From: Chitinophaga eiseniae
GTDB lineage: Bacteria; Bacteroidota; Bacteroidia; Chitinophagales; Chitinophagaceae
Direction of reading: 5' to 3'
DNA: 64,000 bases
NCBI RefSeq assembly: GCF_012641265.1
Contig: NZ_JABAHZ010000002.1
Span: 1,302,001 to 1,366,000 of the forward strand
Shown: positions 45,079 through 54,150 of the stretch, piece by piece
How positions within the stretch are numbered: the stretch's first letter is position 1
Layout of the letters: every line of letters begins with the position of its first letter
Translations under genes and position numbers: made by a program
Notes under the pieces: generated by a model
Told to the model about the DNA's origin: nothing
Seen by the model: only the letters and a program-made list of their open reading frames with translations
Database searches by the model: none

Positions 45079-45165
45079 GTGTTCCGGTGACACAAAGAGA
45101 TCCTGATGCATAATCAGGTTTTAGAATGGCGGAAGGAGAGGCAGTAATGCCTCTCTTTTATTTTA
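45079..45165 (+). ncRNA. Candidate small RNA or leader with three hairpins
   Basis: Three hairpins in 87 bases: GTGTTCCGGTGACAC (45079-45093), a stem CCTGAT/ATCAGG with loop GCATA (45102-45118), and the GAGAGGCA/TGCCTCTC terminator (45136-45155) followed by TTTTATTTTAT. No reading frame. It does not match tmRNA, RNase P, SRP or 6S by visible motifs. It may be a free sRNA or the attenuator of the eboABC operon that starts 131 bases later. Confidence 0.35.
45136..45165 (+). terminator. Rho-independent terminator upstream of eboA
   Basis: Perfect 8-base stem GAGAGGCA/TGCCTCTC (45136-45143, 45148-45155), 4-base loop, then TTTTATTTTAT. It is 267 bases after the preceding stop and 131 bases before the eboA start. 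Confidence 0.85.
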
Positions 45166-45295
45166 TACTATTCACTGTACGATCCCTCCATCGCCCTATT
45201 TTGCCATCTATCATAAAAAAACAACCGAATGCAGAAAATCCCATTATTCCGGGGTAATTTTATTCTGAAATCAGGATTATTGTTTTAAACAGGAT

Positions 45296-46195
45296 ATGTC
45301 AGTGGCTGAATATGTATATGACCAGGATAAAGTGAACACGCTGCTTAGCACGATCATCAGGAATAACGGGAACGAAAAAGCCAACAACTGGCTACAGCAG
45401 CGCCTGGAGCTGCAACAACAAACCGGCGCTATCCCTGCTTTTAATCAAACTTTTACGGCTATTCCACGTTTCACTGGGAAAGGAATTATTACGCTTTCAC
45501 CTGCAGAAGAAGCAGCGTTGGAGGCACTGGTACCTTCTTTTTTCGTACATGGGTGGACGTTAGACCGGCTGACGAGGGTCTGGTGGTTGTTGCAATTGCC
45601 GGTATCTGATAAAGCAGTTTACCTGGATACCCTGGAAAAATTGTTTAACGCCGCGGAAATGAATGAGCTGGCAGCCTTATATAGCGCGCTTCCCCTGTTA
45701 CCGTGGCCGGAAGAATGGATAGGACGCACTTCTGAAGGCATCCGGTCTAATATTGGCCTGGTACAGGAAGCCATTATGCTGCATAATCCCTGGCCCGCCC
45801 GTTACCTGCCCGAACCCGCCTGGAATCAGCTGGTAATGAAAGCCATCTTTACCGACAAACCATTGCATCTCATCACCGGGCTCGATGAAAGAGCCAATAT
45901 AGCACTGGTAAATATCCTGACAGACTTTGCCCACGAACGCTGGGCCGCCGGCAGAAACGCCGACCCAATGCAATGGCGATTGCTGATAAAATTTGTGACC
46001 GCAGATAATTTCCCGGATATTAGCCGCATCTGGCACTCGTTGAACAGTGTGGAAAGAGAAGCGGCCGCCCTGGTTTGCGCACAATGCAATTATGCGCCCG
46101 CAAAAGAGCTGCTGGCACAATCACCCGCGTTAACCGCTGCCATCGGGGATGGTAGTCTCACCTGGGATACATTGGCAGAGAAAATAGTAAAATGA
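45296..46195 (+). CDS. eboA: EboA domain-containing protein
   Basis: 299 residues, mostly helical, no signal peptide and no metal or cofactor motif. Identified mainly by position: it is followed at 23 bases by a TatD-type hydrolase and then a UbiA-type protein, the fixed order of the ebo cluster. Segments LTRVWWLLQLPVSDKAVYLDTLEKLFNAAEMNELAALYSALPLLP match EboA proteins in composition and placement. EboA has no known enzymatic activity; in cyanobacteria the cluster moves a scytonemin precursor to the periplasm. Confidence 0.82.
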   Translation: MSVAEYVYDQDKVNTLLSTIIRNNGNEKANNWLQQRLELQQQTGAIPAFNQTFTAIPRFTGKGIITLSPAEEAALEALVPSFFVHGWTLDRLTRVWWLLQLPVSDKAVYLDTLEKLFNAAEMNELAALYSALPLLPWPEEWIGRTSEGIRSNIGLVQEAIMLHNPWPARYLPEPAWNQLVMKAIFTDKPLHLITGLDERANIALVNILTDFAHERWAAGRNADPMQWRLLIKFVTADNFPDISRIWHSLNSVEREAAALVCAQCNYAPAKELLAQSPALTAAIGDGSLTWDTLAEKIVK

Positions 46196-46218
46196 TAACA
46201 TCACTAAATTGATTTGAT

Positions 46219-47205
46219 ATGTGTGGCATTCATGATTTAACAGAGAAAGATCTCCAACCGCTCACCTATACACCCGCTTATCTTAATAAAATAAAAGGCA
46301 TGCGCTTCTTTGATCCGCATGTACATATGACCGCCCGTACTACCGACGATTACCAGGCTATGGCCGATGCCGGCGTGGTAGCCATCATTGAACCGGCCTT
46401 CTGGCTCGGACAACCCCGTACCGGTGTAGATACTTTCCGCGACTACTTCAGCAGCCTGCTGGGCTGGGAGCGTTTCCGCGCCTCCCAATTTGGCATTAAG
46501 CACTATTGTACTATCGGGCTCAATTCCAAAGAAGCCAACAATGAAAAACTGGCGGAAGCTGTGATGGAAATCCTGCCCCAGTTTATTTATAAAGAAGGCG
46601 TAGTAGGCGTAGGCGAAATCGGTTTCGATGACCAGACTCCCCTCGAAGAAAAATATTACCGTGCCCAACTTGAACTGGCTAAGGAGGCCGGTTTACCTGT
46701 ACAAATACACACGCCTCACCGTGATAAGAAAAAAGGCACCCAAAGAAGCATGGATATCGCACTGGAGCATGGACTGGAGCCTCACATGATCATTGTAGAT
46801 CATAACAACGAGGAAACCGTGAAAGAAGTGCTGGATCGCGGCTTCTGGGCTGCATTTACCATCTATCCCTTCACTAAAATGGGGAATGAACGCATGGTAG
46901 CCGTAGTAAAACAGTATGGAAGTGAACGTATTATGGTCAATTCCGCTGCCGACTGGGGTATCAGCGATCCGTTAGCCGTTCCCAAAACCGCCGCTTTAAT
47001 GCACGAAAGTGGTATTGACATGAATGATATTCATTTGGTAACTTACACCAATGCTGTAAAAGCCTTTGCGCAGAGCGGACAAATTGACGAAGCTGACTTT
47101 GACAACACAAAAAATGTGGATCAAAGTGAGAAGTTTAATGGTAGCTCTGTATTGCGCGGCGGTCAGCAACCTCGAATCGATAAAAACACAACCATCATCC
47201 GGTAA
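46219..47205 (+). CDS. eboB: EboB, TatD family metal-dependent hydrolase
   Basis: 328 residues of a TatD-type TIM barrel. Metal ligands visible: HxH in DPHVHM (about 33-37), Glu in GVGEIGFDD (about 133), His in PVQIHTPHRD (about 163), His in IIVDHNN (about 193) and Asp in NSAADWG (about 244). Members hydrolyse phosphodiester or amide bonds; the ebo member's substrate is unknown. Preceded by eboA and followed after 53 bases by eboC on the same strand. Confidence 0.88.
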   Translation: MCGIHDLTEKDLQPLTYTPAYLNKIKGMRFFDPHVHMTARTTDDYQAMADAGVVAIIEPAFWLGQPRTGVDTFRDYFSSLLGWERFRASQFGIKHYCTIGLNSKEANNEKLAEAVMEILPQFIYKEGVVGVGEIGFDDQTPLEEKYYRAQLELAKEAGLPVQIHTPHRDKKKGTQRSMDIALEHGLEPHMIIVDHNNEETVKEVLDRGFWAAFTIYPFTKMGNERMVAVVKQYGSERIMVNSAADWGISDPLAVPKTAALMHESGIDMNDIHLVTYTNAVKAFAQSGQIDEADFDNTKNVDQSEKFNGSSVLRGGQQPRIDKNTTIIR

Positions 47206-47258
47206 TGTCTGGCAGCTTTGTTCCTGCTGGCAATAAACCATGAAAACCTGAGTACACG

Positions 47259-48179
47259 GTGAGTTATATTGTTAGCAAATTGATAGGATACCTGCGCCTG
47301 ATGCGACCCGCCAATATCGTTACTGCCATCGCAGACATACTGGCCGGGGTAGCTATTTCAGGTTATTGTATAAATGTTTCACTCAATAATGTTACGCTCG
47401 ATGGCATATTACCTGTAATATGCCTTTGCTTGGCCACCATTGGACTATACGGCGGTGGCGTAGTATTTAACGACGTATTTGATGCCAGCCTGGATAGCGT
47501 GGAACGCCCCGAAAGGCCCATTCCTAGCGGATTAATCGCTAATAGCCAGGCAGTTATACTGGGTAGCTACCTGCTGTTGGTAGGGATCCTGGCGGCATTT
47601 TCGGTAGGAGGCCTTACCGGCTTCCCCGGATGGCTGGCGATTGGAGTAGCTGCCAGCGCCCTCGTATACGATAAATGGGGAAAACATCATCACTTCCTCG
47701 GCCCCTTTAATATGGGCCTTTGCCGCGGACTCAATCTACTGCTGGGTATCAGTATCGTACCTGATGCACTGGCCTCCTGGTGGTGGATGGGATTTATCCC
47801 CATTGCCTACATCGCAGCAGTTACCAATATCAGCAGGGGAGAAGTACACGGCGGCAGCGTTAAAAGTCTGCGCCTCACTGCTTGCTGTTATGCTGCTGTA
47901 TACATCGCCATGGCCGTATTGGCCTTTTTACATCATCACATCTGGACGGCCCTTCCCTTTATTATTCTCTTCGCATGTATGATCAACATCCCACTTTTCA
48001 GGGCAATGAAAAACCCTGTCGGTCCCAATATTGGTAAGGCCGTAAAGGGAGGTATCATTGCATTGATTGCCATGAATGCCGCATGGGTGGCCGCTTTTGA
48101 TACACTGTCGTTTGCATTGGTGGTCCTGCTGCTGTTACCTGTTTCTATGGTATTGGGTAAAATGTTTGCTGTTACCTGA
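47259..48179 (+). CDS. eboC: EboC, UbiA-like prenyltransferase family membrane protein
   Basis: 306 residues with about nine membrane helices. The UbiA Asp motif NDVFDASLDSVERPERPI is present near residue 70, and a second acidic site is YDKWGK near 137, so both substrate/Mg sites are recognisable. Starts with GTG at 47259 (MSYIVSKLIGYLRLMRPAN); an ATG just upstream is closed by TGA. It probably moves or prenylates a small aromatic metabolite. It ends 9 bases before the stop of the convergent response-regulator gene. Confidence 0.88.
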   Translation: MSYIVSKLIGYLRLMRPANIVTAIADILAGVAISGYCINVSLNNVTLDGILPVICLCLATIGLYGGGVVFNDVFDASLDSVERPERPIPSGLIANSQAVILGSYLLLVGILAAFSVGGLTGFPGWLAIGVAASALVYDKWGKHHHFLGPFNMGLCRGLNLLLGISIVPDALASWWWMGFIPIAYIAAVTNISRGEVHGGSVKSLRLTACCYAAVYIAMAVLAFLHHHIWTALPFIILFACMINIPLFRAMKNPVGPNIGKAVKGGIIALIAMNAAWVAAFDTLSFALVVLLLLPVSMVLGKMFAVT

Positions 48180-48188
48180 CACCAGCAG

Positions 48189-48827
48189 TTATTCAATGAT
48201 ACCGCGCTTGAGCGCTTCTTTTACCAGTCCCGCTGTATTTTTTACAGCCAGCTTCTGTGTAAGATTCAGCCGGTGCGTTTCTACTGTACGCAGGCTGATA
48301 AACAAGGTGGCCGCTATTTCCTGGTTGGAATATTCTTCTGCAATCAGTTTCAGGATTTCCACTTCCCGGCGTGTAAGCGGGATATCGTATCCCGACCGCT
48401 TTTGGCCGGTGAGCATTTCGTTCAGCAACTGGCGCCGGATAATATCATCCAGGAACTGATCTCCGGCATATACGGTTTCTATAGCAGTGATCAGTTTCTC
48501 CGGATTGGTATTTTTTAACAGGTAGCCCATAGCGCCATTGCGGAGCATTTGCTTTACGTAATGCGATTCCATAAAACTGCTGAGCGCAATTACTTTGATG
48601 CCAGGATAATTTTTTCGTACCTGCTTGCATAGCTCCATTCCGTCCAGGTCGGGCATCTGGATATCGAGCAGTAATACATCCGGTTGTACTGCAGGCAAGG
48701 CTGTCATCAGCGTGGTAGAAACATGGCTTTCATATACTACCTGTACCTGGCTATAAGGCGCCAGCATGGCCTTTATTCCGTTGATGACCAACAGGTGGTC
48801 GTCTGTTATGGCTACTTTGATCGGCAT
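48189..48827 (-). CDS. NarL/FixJ-type response regulator
   Basis: 212 residues. Receiver domain (1-120) with acidic pocket DDH, phospho-acceptor Asp55 in DVLLLDIQMPD and Lys in GYLLKNT; then a LuxR/GerE HTH (about 145-205) with LTRREVEILKLIAEEYSNQEIAATLFISLRTVETHRLNL. Partner of the histidine kinase 10 bases upstream. Located inside the ebo cluster, between eboC and eboD, on the opposite strand. Confidence 0.95.
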   Translation of the reverse strand: MPIKVAITDDHLLVINGIKAMLAPYSQVQVVYESHVSTTLMTALPAVQPDVLLLDIQMPDLDGMELCKQVRKNYPGIKVIALSSFMESHYVKQMLRNGAMGYLLKNTNPEKLITAIETVYAGDQFLDDIIRRQLLNEMLTGQKRSGYDIPLTRREVEILKLIAEEYSNQEIAATLFISLRTVETHRLNLTQKLAVKNTAGLVKEALKRGIIE

Positions 48828-48837
48828 ATAGCATGAA

Positions 48838-49728
48838 TTAAAATGAAAGCTGCATTTCCATAGGTTGCATTACCCCTACATTGAACTCCATGTACGCAGT
48901 AGTGCCACAACCCGGAGAGGCCGTAATAGTGAGCTGTCCATCTAAGGACCTGACTCTTTCTTCCAGGCTGTTCAGTCCAATGCCGGTATGTTCCCCGGGA
49001 GTATTTTTAAAGCCAATGCCATTGTCTTCTACTGTAATGCTAACATATCCGCCGTGTTGGGTGATTTGTACCAGCGCCGTGGTGGCATAGGCATGTTTGA
49101 TAATGTTATTCACCAGTTCCTGTACGATACGGTATACGGATAGTTCAAAGTTATTACGAAACCGGGGTAGTTCGCCGGAAGTATAAAAGCTGATTTGCAG
49201 TTTCCGTGAGTGGCTCACATTACGGCAGAAAAATTCCAAAGCAGCTGAAAGGCCTTTACGGGCAAGGATCTCCGGCGTCATGTTATGCGCTGTTTTCCGC
49301 ACTTCTCCTATGGCATCATCCAGCATGCGCATGGCATGATTGAATCCCTTTTCCTGTTGCAGGGAAAGATCCGACTGCAAAGCGCGGAAATGCATTTTCA
49401 CGGCGGATAACAGTCCCCCAACCCCGTCGTGCAGGTCTTTGGATAAGCGGGTACGTTCTTTTTCTTCTCCCTGTATCAGGGCTTGTAGCACCTGCCTGTT
49501 TTTTTCCAGCTCCAGGTTTTGCAACAGCTTCGCCTGTATATGTTGCCGCTGGCTCGATTTCTTCCATATTACAAAAGACAGGATCAGCCATACCAGCAGG
49601 TTAGCCAGGAAAATGGCCGTCCACATATTGCCATCGGCCATGGGATGCTTCCAGGGCAGCAATTGCGCCATCAATGCCTGATCTGGCCACAAGATAAAAA
49701 CACTAACAAGAAATAATATTCTCAACAT
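48838..49728 (-). CDS. Sensor histidine kinase, HisKA_3/NarX type
   Basis: 296 residues. Two hydrophobic segments (about 3-21, signal or anchor; 37-55) and almost no periplasmic domain; then the dimerisation/His box ERTRLSKDLHDGVGG with His100, and an HATPase_c with NNIIKHAYAT, VEDNGIGFKN and GIGLNSLEERVRSLDG. As it has no sensor domain, it probably reads a membrane signal or partner protein. Transcribed as a pair with the response regulator, convergent to eboC and divergent from eboD. Confidence 0.94.
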   Translation of the reverse strand: MLRILFLVSVFILWPDQALMAQLLPWKHPMADGNMWTAIFLANLLVWLILSFVIWKKSSQRQHIQAKLLQNLELEKNRQVLQALIQGEEKERTRLSKDLHDGVGGLLSAVKMHFRALQSDLSLQQEKGFNHAMRMLDDAIGEVRKTAHNMTPEILARKGLSAALEFFCRNVSHSRKLQISFYTSGELPRFRNNFELSVYRIVQELVNNIIKHAYATTALVQITQHGGYVSITVEDNGIGFKNTPGEHTGIGLNSLEERVRSLDGQLTITASPGCGTTAYMEFNVGVMQPMEMQLSF

Positions 49729-50330
49729 CTCAGATGTACTTTGGCAACCACCGGGTTGCTATGTTTAATAATACAATGTTCGTAGGTCAACAAATACAAT
49801 GAATAAGCCCGGCAGGTGATAACATAGCTATCTCCAGCCACTCCAGTGCGTGACAACTGCTCAGCATGCAACAAAAGATGTGAAAAACAACCGATGTTAC
49901 AGGGTTAACTACCAGGCAAACAATGCCTCATTTTTTGGTCAAACAATATTTTTCTTCCACTGTATAGGAAGCTTCATTTCTACAGCGATATAAAGGTCAA
50001 TATTTCTGTTTTAATACACAATAGGCAACGGGATGAGTGGATGCGTTTGTGGACCAATAACAGGTAGCGATGTGCTGAAACTGTTTGTAGTAAAGGGTTT
50101 GTAGACAAACGGTTTATGTCAGTAGAACTACGCAATTTATAAATTAATGGTTTTTACCGTCTGTAGCTCCCCGGAAAAAAGATTCCTTTGTGTTCCGATA
50201 AATGATTCTACAGGCTAACCCCAAAAAAATAGGCTCCGCTCCCGGAGCCTTATTCTTTGTAAAAAATCACAATTTTCTATGTACTTTTAAAGGCTATAGT
50301 TTTTTTAAGTTAGATGATGCGGATTAAGCC
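49729..50330. other. 602-base region between the histidine kinase and eboD
   Basis: No coding frame. Contains a 14-base palindrome GTTTGTAGACAAAC (50097-50110), an RNA-like segment with CTGTAG/CTACAG pairing (about 50160-50215), and a stem-loop at 50231-50250. No TAnnTTTG box was found for either flanking gene. The size is unusual for this compact genome and suggests regulatory sites of the eboDEF half. Confidence 0.5.
50231..50250. terminator. Hairpin upstream of eboD
   Basis: Stem AGGCTCCG/CGGAGCCT (50231-50238, 50243-50250) with loop CTCC. On the minus strand it is followed by seven T, a proper terminator; on the plus strand by TATTCTTTG, weaker. It lies 81 bases before the eboD start with no other gene in front of it on the plus strand. 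Confidence 0.6.
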
Positions 50331-51485
50331 ATGGAATATATTCAACAAAATTTCAATGTCAACTTTTCTTACGGAGTGTTCTTCAGCAGTCATTTATTCG
50401 ATCCTGCCAATAACTGTTTAGCGACTTTCCTGGAGTCGAAAGCGGAAGATGCTTATGTAAAGAAATTACTTGTAGTGCTCGATGGGGGTGTAGCGGCACA
50501 TCACCCACAGCTAACCCAACAAATCCAACAATATTTCCGGCAGGTAAAAGGCTTTCAGCTGGCCCCGGAAATTATTACCCTGGCAGGCGGCGAGTCGGTG
50601 AAAAACGACCTGCCTTTGCTTTTTAGCCTGGTAGATGCCATCGACAAGTATGGTATTGATCGCCACTCCTATGTGATTGGCATCGGCGGTGGTTCCCTCC
50701 TGGATATGGTGGGATTTGCAGCCGCCATTTCCCATCGCGGAGTAAAACATATCAGGATCCCTACCACGGTGTTATCACAAAATGATTCCGGTGTAGGCGT
50801 AAAGAACGGCGTTAATTATAAGGGCAAGAAAAATTTCCTCGGCTCCTTTGCACCGCCGGCGGCAGTGTTTAATGATCCCGTATTTTTAACCACCCTCGAT
50901 GCACGCGACTGGTGCTCCGGTATGGTAGAAGCAGTGAAGGTGGCACTTATCAAGGATGCGGCTTTCTTCGAACGGATAGAAGCAACTGCTGTAGCAATGA
51001 CTGCCGGAGATATGCCCGCCATGCAGGAATTGATTTATCGTTGCGCGGAATTACACATACAACATATTGGCGGCGCCGGCGATCCGTTTGAAAGCGGCTC
51101 TTCCCGCCCGCTTGATTTCGGTCACTGGAGCGCACATAAACTGGAACAACTCACCAACTTTGAGCTACGCCATGGAGAAGCCGTATCTATCGGTATCGCC
51201 CTCGATAGCGTATATTCGTTCCTGTTAGGATGGTTGTCAGCACCAGACATGCAGCGCATTTTAACGGTGTTGAAAAATATGCATCTGCCGGTATGGCATC
51301 CACTATTGGAAAAGCAAGGCGACAAAGACTCTCCCGTGATAGCAGGACTGGAAGAATTCCGGGAACACCTGGGAGGACGCTTAACCATTTCCCTGCTCCG
51401 CGCTATCGGTAAAGGAGAAGAAGTACACCAGATGAACCTTGATTTGCTATACCAGGCAGTGGATATCTGCAAAAATAATCAGTGA
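50331..51485 (+). CDS. eboD: EboD, 3-dehydroquinate synthase-like protein
   Basis: 384 residues. NAD-binding and zinc-site segments of the DHQS/GlpA fold: IGIGGGSLLDMVGFAAAISHRG (about 117), RIPTTVLSQNDSGVG, GMVEAVKVALIKD, and the His residues in RPLDFGHWSAHKLEQL and LRHGEAVSIGIA (about 260-285). It is not the housekeeping aroB by context; ebo members form a separate sugar-phosphate cyclase-like group. The end overlaps eboE as TGATG. Confidence 0.88.
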   Translation: MEYIQQNFNVNFSYGVFFSSHLFDPANNCLATFLESKAEDAYVKKLLVVLDGGVAAHHPQLTQQIQQYFRQVKGFQLAPEIITLAGGESVKNDLPLLFSLVDAIDKYGIDRHSYVIGIGGGSLLDMVGFAAAISHRGVKHIRIPTTVLSQNDSGVGVKNGVNYKGKKNFLGSFAPPAAVFNDPVFLTTLDARDWCSGMVEAVKVALIKDAAFFERIEATAVAMTAGDMPAMQELIYRCAELHIQHIGGAGDPFESGSSRPLDFGHWSAHKLEQLTNFELRHGEAVSIGIALDSVYSFLLGWLSAPDMQRILTVLKNMHLPVWHPLLEKQGDKDSPVIAGLEEFREHLGGRLTISLLRAIGKGEEVHQMNLDLLYQAVDICKNNQ

Positions 51486-52693
51486 TGAAAACAGCGATTG
51501 GCCATCTTACCTACTGTACAAACATTCATCCCGGCGAAAGCTGGGGGGATCATTTTGCGCAACTGAAAAAATTTATACCTGCTATCAAGCAACAGGTATC
51601 CCCGGATCAGCCCTTCGGCATTGGGCTGCGACTGGCCAATACCGCCAGCCTGGAACTCAGCAAGGAAGAACACCTGAAAGTATTTCAGCAATGGCTGCAA
51701 GAAAATGATTGCTATGTATTTACGATGAATGGATTCCCCTATGGCGGATTTCATAACGTAGTGGTAAAAGACCAGGTACATGCACCCGACTGGACCAACG
51801 CCGACCGCGTAGCCTATACCATTCGCCTGTTCCGCATATTGGCGGCCTTATTGCCCGCCGGCATGGAAGGAGGTGTATCTACCAACCCACTCACTTATAA
51901 GTTCTGGTGCAATCGCTGTGAGGAAGAAAAGAATTCCTTCACCGAGAGCGCTACGTTAAATATGTTGCTGGTATTAGAACAGCTGGTACGTATTCACCGC
52001 AGCGGCGGGCCGCTGATGCACCTCGACGTGGAGCCAGAACCAGATGGACTGATGGAAAATACCAGTGAATATATCAGCTGGTATTTTGAAGAATTGTTAC
52101 CCGCAGGTATTCCGTTTATTAAAGAGAAGTTTGACGTGGATGACCAGGAAGCAGCAGACATCATTAAAAACCATATCCAGCTGTGCTACGACGTTTGTCA
52201 TTTTGCGCTGGTATATGAAGCGCCGCAGCGGGTGTTGGAAAGGCTGAGCCACTATGGTCTGAAAGTAGGTAAACTGCAGATCAGCGCAGCACTGAAAGCC
52301 GATATGCCGACAAACCCGGCCGCCAGGAAAGAAGTGACCGATGCATTCCGCCGGTTCAACGAGCCGGTATACCTGCACCAGGTGATTGCCCGGAAAAAAG
52401 ATGGTAACTTTATCCACTATCCTGATTTGCCGCAAGCCCTGGCGGACGAGGATAACCCGGACGTAACAGAATGGCGCTCTCATTTTCATGTGCCTGTATT
52501 CCTCGATCAATTCGGCATACTGCAATCTACACAGGAAGATATTAAACAGGTATTGGCGTTACAACGGCAACAACCGTTTACCGCACACCTGGAAGTAGAA
52601 ACATACACCTGGGATGTGCTGCCTCCTGAATTAAAACAGGAAATGTCGCTGTCGGTTTCGAGGGAGCTCAACTGGATCAAAGCACAGGCGTAA
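51485..52693 (+). CDS. eboE: EboE, metabolite traffic protein
   Basis: 402 residues from ATG 51485, overlapping the eboD stop by one base (a GTG directly before it is not preferred). Shape of a TIM-barrel sugar-isomerase-like protein: HLTYCTNIHPGESWGDHF at the start, MHLDVEPEPDGLMENT near 180 and YDVCHFALVYEAPQRVLERL near 240, with conserved acidic and His residues at barrel ends that could bind a metal. No known reaction. Translationally coupled to eboD. Confidence 0.86.
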   Translation: MKTAIGHLTYCTNIHPGESWGDHFAQLKKFIPAIKQQVSPDQPFGIGLRLANTASLELSKEEHLKVFQQWLQENDCYVFTMNGFPYGGFHNVVVKDQVHAPDWTNADRVAYTIRLFRILAALLPAGMEGGVSTNPLTYKFWCNRCEEEKNSFTESATLNMLLVLEQLVRIHRSGGPLMHLDVEPEPDGLMENTSEYISWYFEELLPAGIPFIKEKFDVDDQEAADIIKNHIQLCYDVCHFALVYEAPQRVLERLSHYGLKVGKLQISAALKADMPTNPAARKEVTDAFRRFNEPVYLHQVIARKKDGNFIHYPDLPQALADEDNPDVTEWRSHFHVPVFLDQFGILQSTQEDIKQVLALQRQQPFTAHLEVETYTWDVLPPELKQEMSLSVSRELNWIKAQA

Positions 52694-52776
52694 CAACGGC
52701 AGGAAGCCGCTAAAAACTTGCTTTTCTGCCACCTGAATTATAGCTTTATACCGGAATTGTAACGGCGATCGTATTT

Positions 52777-54144
52777 ATGAGAAAGACAGTAGTTATTGAT
52801 GTAGTAGGGCTCTCCTCTTCTTTGCTGGAGCACCTGCCTTTTATAAAGGCTTACACACAGCAGCGGCACCTGGCCACGGTGATGCCGATGTTACCGGCGG
52901 TTACCACGTCGGTACAAAGCACCTATCTTACCGGCCAATGGCCCAGCGAACATGGTATTGTAGGCAATGGCTGGTACGACAGAACAGATGCGGAAGTAAA
53001 ATTCTGGAAACAATCCAATAAACTGGTAGATGCCCCAAAAATATGGGACCGCGCCCGTAAACTGGATCCTTCCTTTACCTGTTCGCAAATGTGCTGGTGG
53101 TACAACATGTACGCCAATGTGGACTACTCCCTCACACCGCGTCCCAACTACCTGTCCGATGGCCGTAAAGTACCGGATTGCTACACTACTCCCGCTACAC
53201 TCCGGGATTACCTGACCGAACAACTCGGCAAATTTCCCCTGTTTAATTACTGGGGCCCTACCGCCAGCATTAAATCCAGTCAGTGGATCGCAGATGCCAC
53301 TATCCTGACCGATAAACTATATAACCCAACTCTCACCTTCGTATACCTGCCTCACCTGGACTACTGTTTACAGAAGTTTGGGCAAGACCCGGTGCGCAAC
53401 GCAAAAGAGCTGAGCGAAATTGACGGGGTAGTGAAGCAGTTGATCACCTACTACCAACAACAAAACTGTGATCCGATTGTATTATCAGAGTATGGGATCA
53501 CCAATGTGAATAACCCTGTTCATCTCAACAGGATCCTCCGGGAGCAGGGACTGCTGGCCCTGCGGGTGGAAAATGGGCTGGAGCTGCTGGATGCAGGTGC
53601 TTCCAAAGCTTTTGCGGTAGCAGATCACCAGATCGCGCATATTTATATCAACGATCCTTCCTGTTACAAGCAGGTGCGTAATATCCTGGAGAATGTACCT
53701 GGCGTGCAACTGGTACTGGACCGGGAGGGTAAACGGCAACACCACCTGAGTCATGCCCGCGCAGGCGACCTGGTGGCGGTAGCAGATGCTAACAGCTGGT
53801 TTACTTACTACTACTGGTTGGATGATAAAAAGGCGCCGGATTTTGCCCGATTGGTCGAAATCTTCCGAAAACCGGGGTATGATCCGGTAGAAATGTTTAT
53901 GGATCCCGCAGATCCGTTCATTAAACTGAAGGCGGCGGGCAAACTGTTGAAGAAGAAACTGGGCTTCCGTTACCTGATGAACGTTATTCCGCTGGATGCT
54001 ACGTTGATCAAAGGTTCTCACGGCAGGCAGGAAGAAAACCCGGATTATCACCCCGTGGTGATCAGCCCTGAACCGGCTTCCAAATCCCAATTACAGGCAA
54101 TTGACGTATATGACGTAATATGGAACCAATTGACCGGTAAATAA
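52777..54144 (+). CDS. eboF: EboF, alkaline phosphatase/phosphodiesterase-family protein
   Basis: 455 residues of the alkaline phosphatase superfamily (nucleotide pyrophosphatase/type I phosphodiesterase type). Metal site and nucleophile region: VIDVVGLS (first Asp) and PAVTTSVQSTYLTGQWPSEHG (Thr nucleophile near residue 49); further metal ligands in LPHLDYCLQKFG and SEYGITNVN. No signal peptide is visible, so it is cytosolic here. Last ebo gene, 83 bases after eboE and 6 bases before a small membrane-protein gene. Confidence 0.88.
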   Translation: MRKTVVIDVVGLSSSLLEHLPFIKAYTQQRHLATVMPMLPAVTTSVQSTYLTGQWPSEHGIVGNGWYDRTDAEVKFWKQSNKLVDAPKIWDRARKLDPSFTCSQMCWWYNMYANVDYSLTPRPNYLSDGRKVPDCYTTPATLRDYLTEQLGKFPLFNYWGPTASIKSSQWIADATILTDKLYNPTLTFVYLPHLDYCLQKFGQDPVRNAKELSEIDGVVKQLITYYQQQNCDPIVLSEYGITNVNNPVHLNRILREQGLLALRVENGLELLDAGASKAFAVADHQIAHIYINDPSCYKQVRNILENVPGVQLVLDREGKRQHHLSHARAGDLVAVADANSWFTYYYWLDDKKAPDFARLVEIFRKPGYDPVEMFMDPADPFIKLKAAGKLLKKKLGFRYLMNVIPLDATLIKGSHGRQEENPDYHPVVISPEPASKSQLQAIDVYDVIWNQLTGK

Positions 54145-54150
54145 TCACTT

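Larger units (their letters stand above)
44870..45295. other. 426-base region between the FG-GAP gene and eboA
   Basis: No coding frame of note. The second half (45079-45165) holds three successive hairpins ending in a terminator, described separately; 45166-45295 is the eboA leader. A run of nine T at about 44957-44965 follows no stem. No exact TAnnTTTG box seen. Confidence 0.6.

Noticed and set aside
45079-45165. Match to tmRNA, 6S, SRP or RNase P RNA
   Set aside because: None of the expected conserved sequence blocks is present; only generic hairpins are visible.
50331-51485. EboD as the housekeeping 3-dehydroquinate synthase aroB
   Set aside because: It is coupled to eboE and embedded in the ebo set, with no other shikimate gene nearby.
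53485-54090. 201-codon open frame opposite eboF
   Set aside because: eboF shows phosphatase-superfamily motifs across the same bases.
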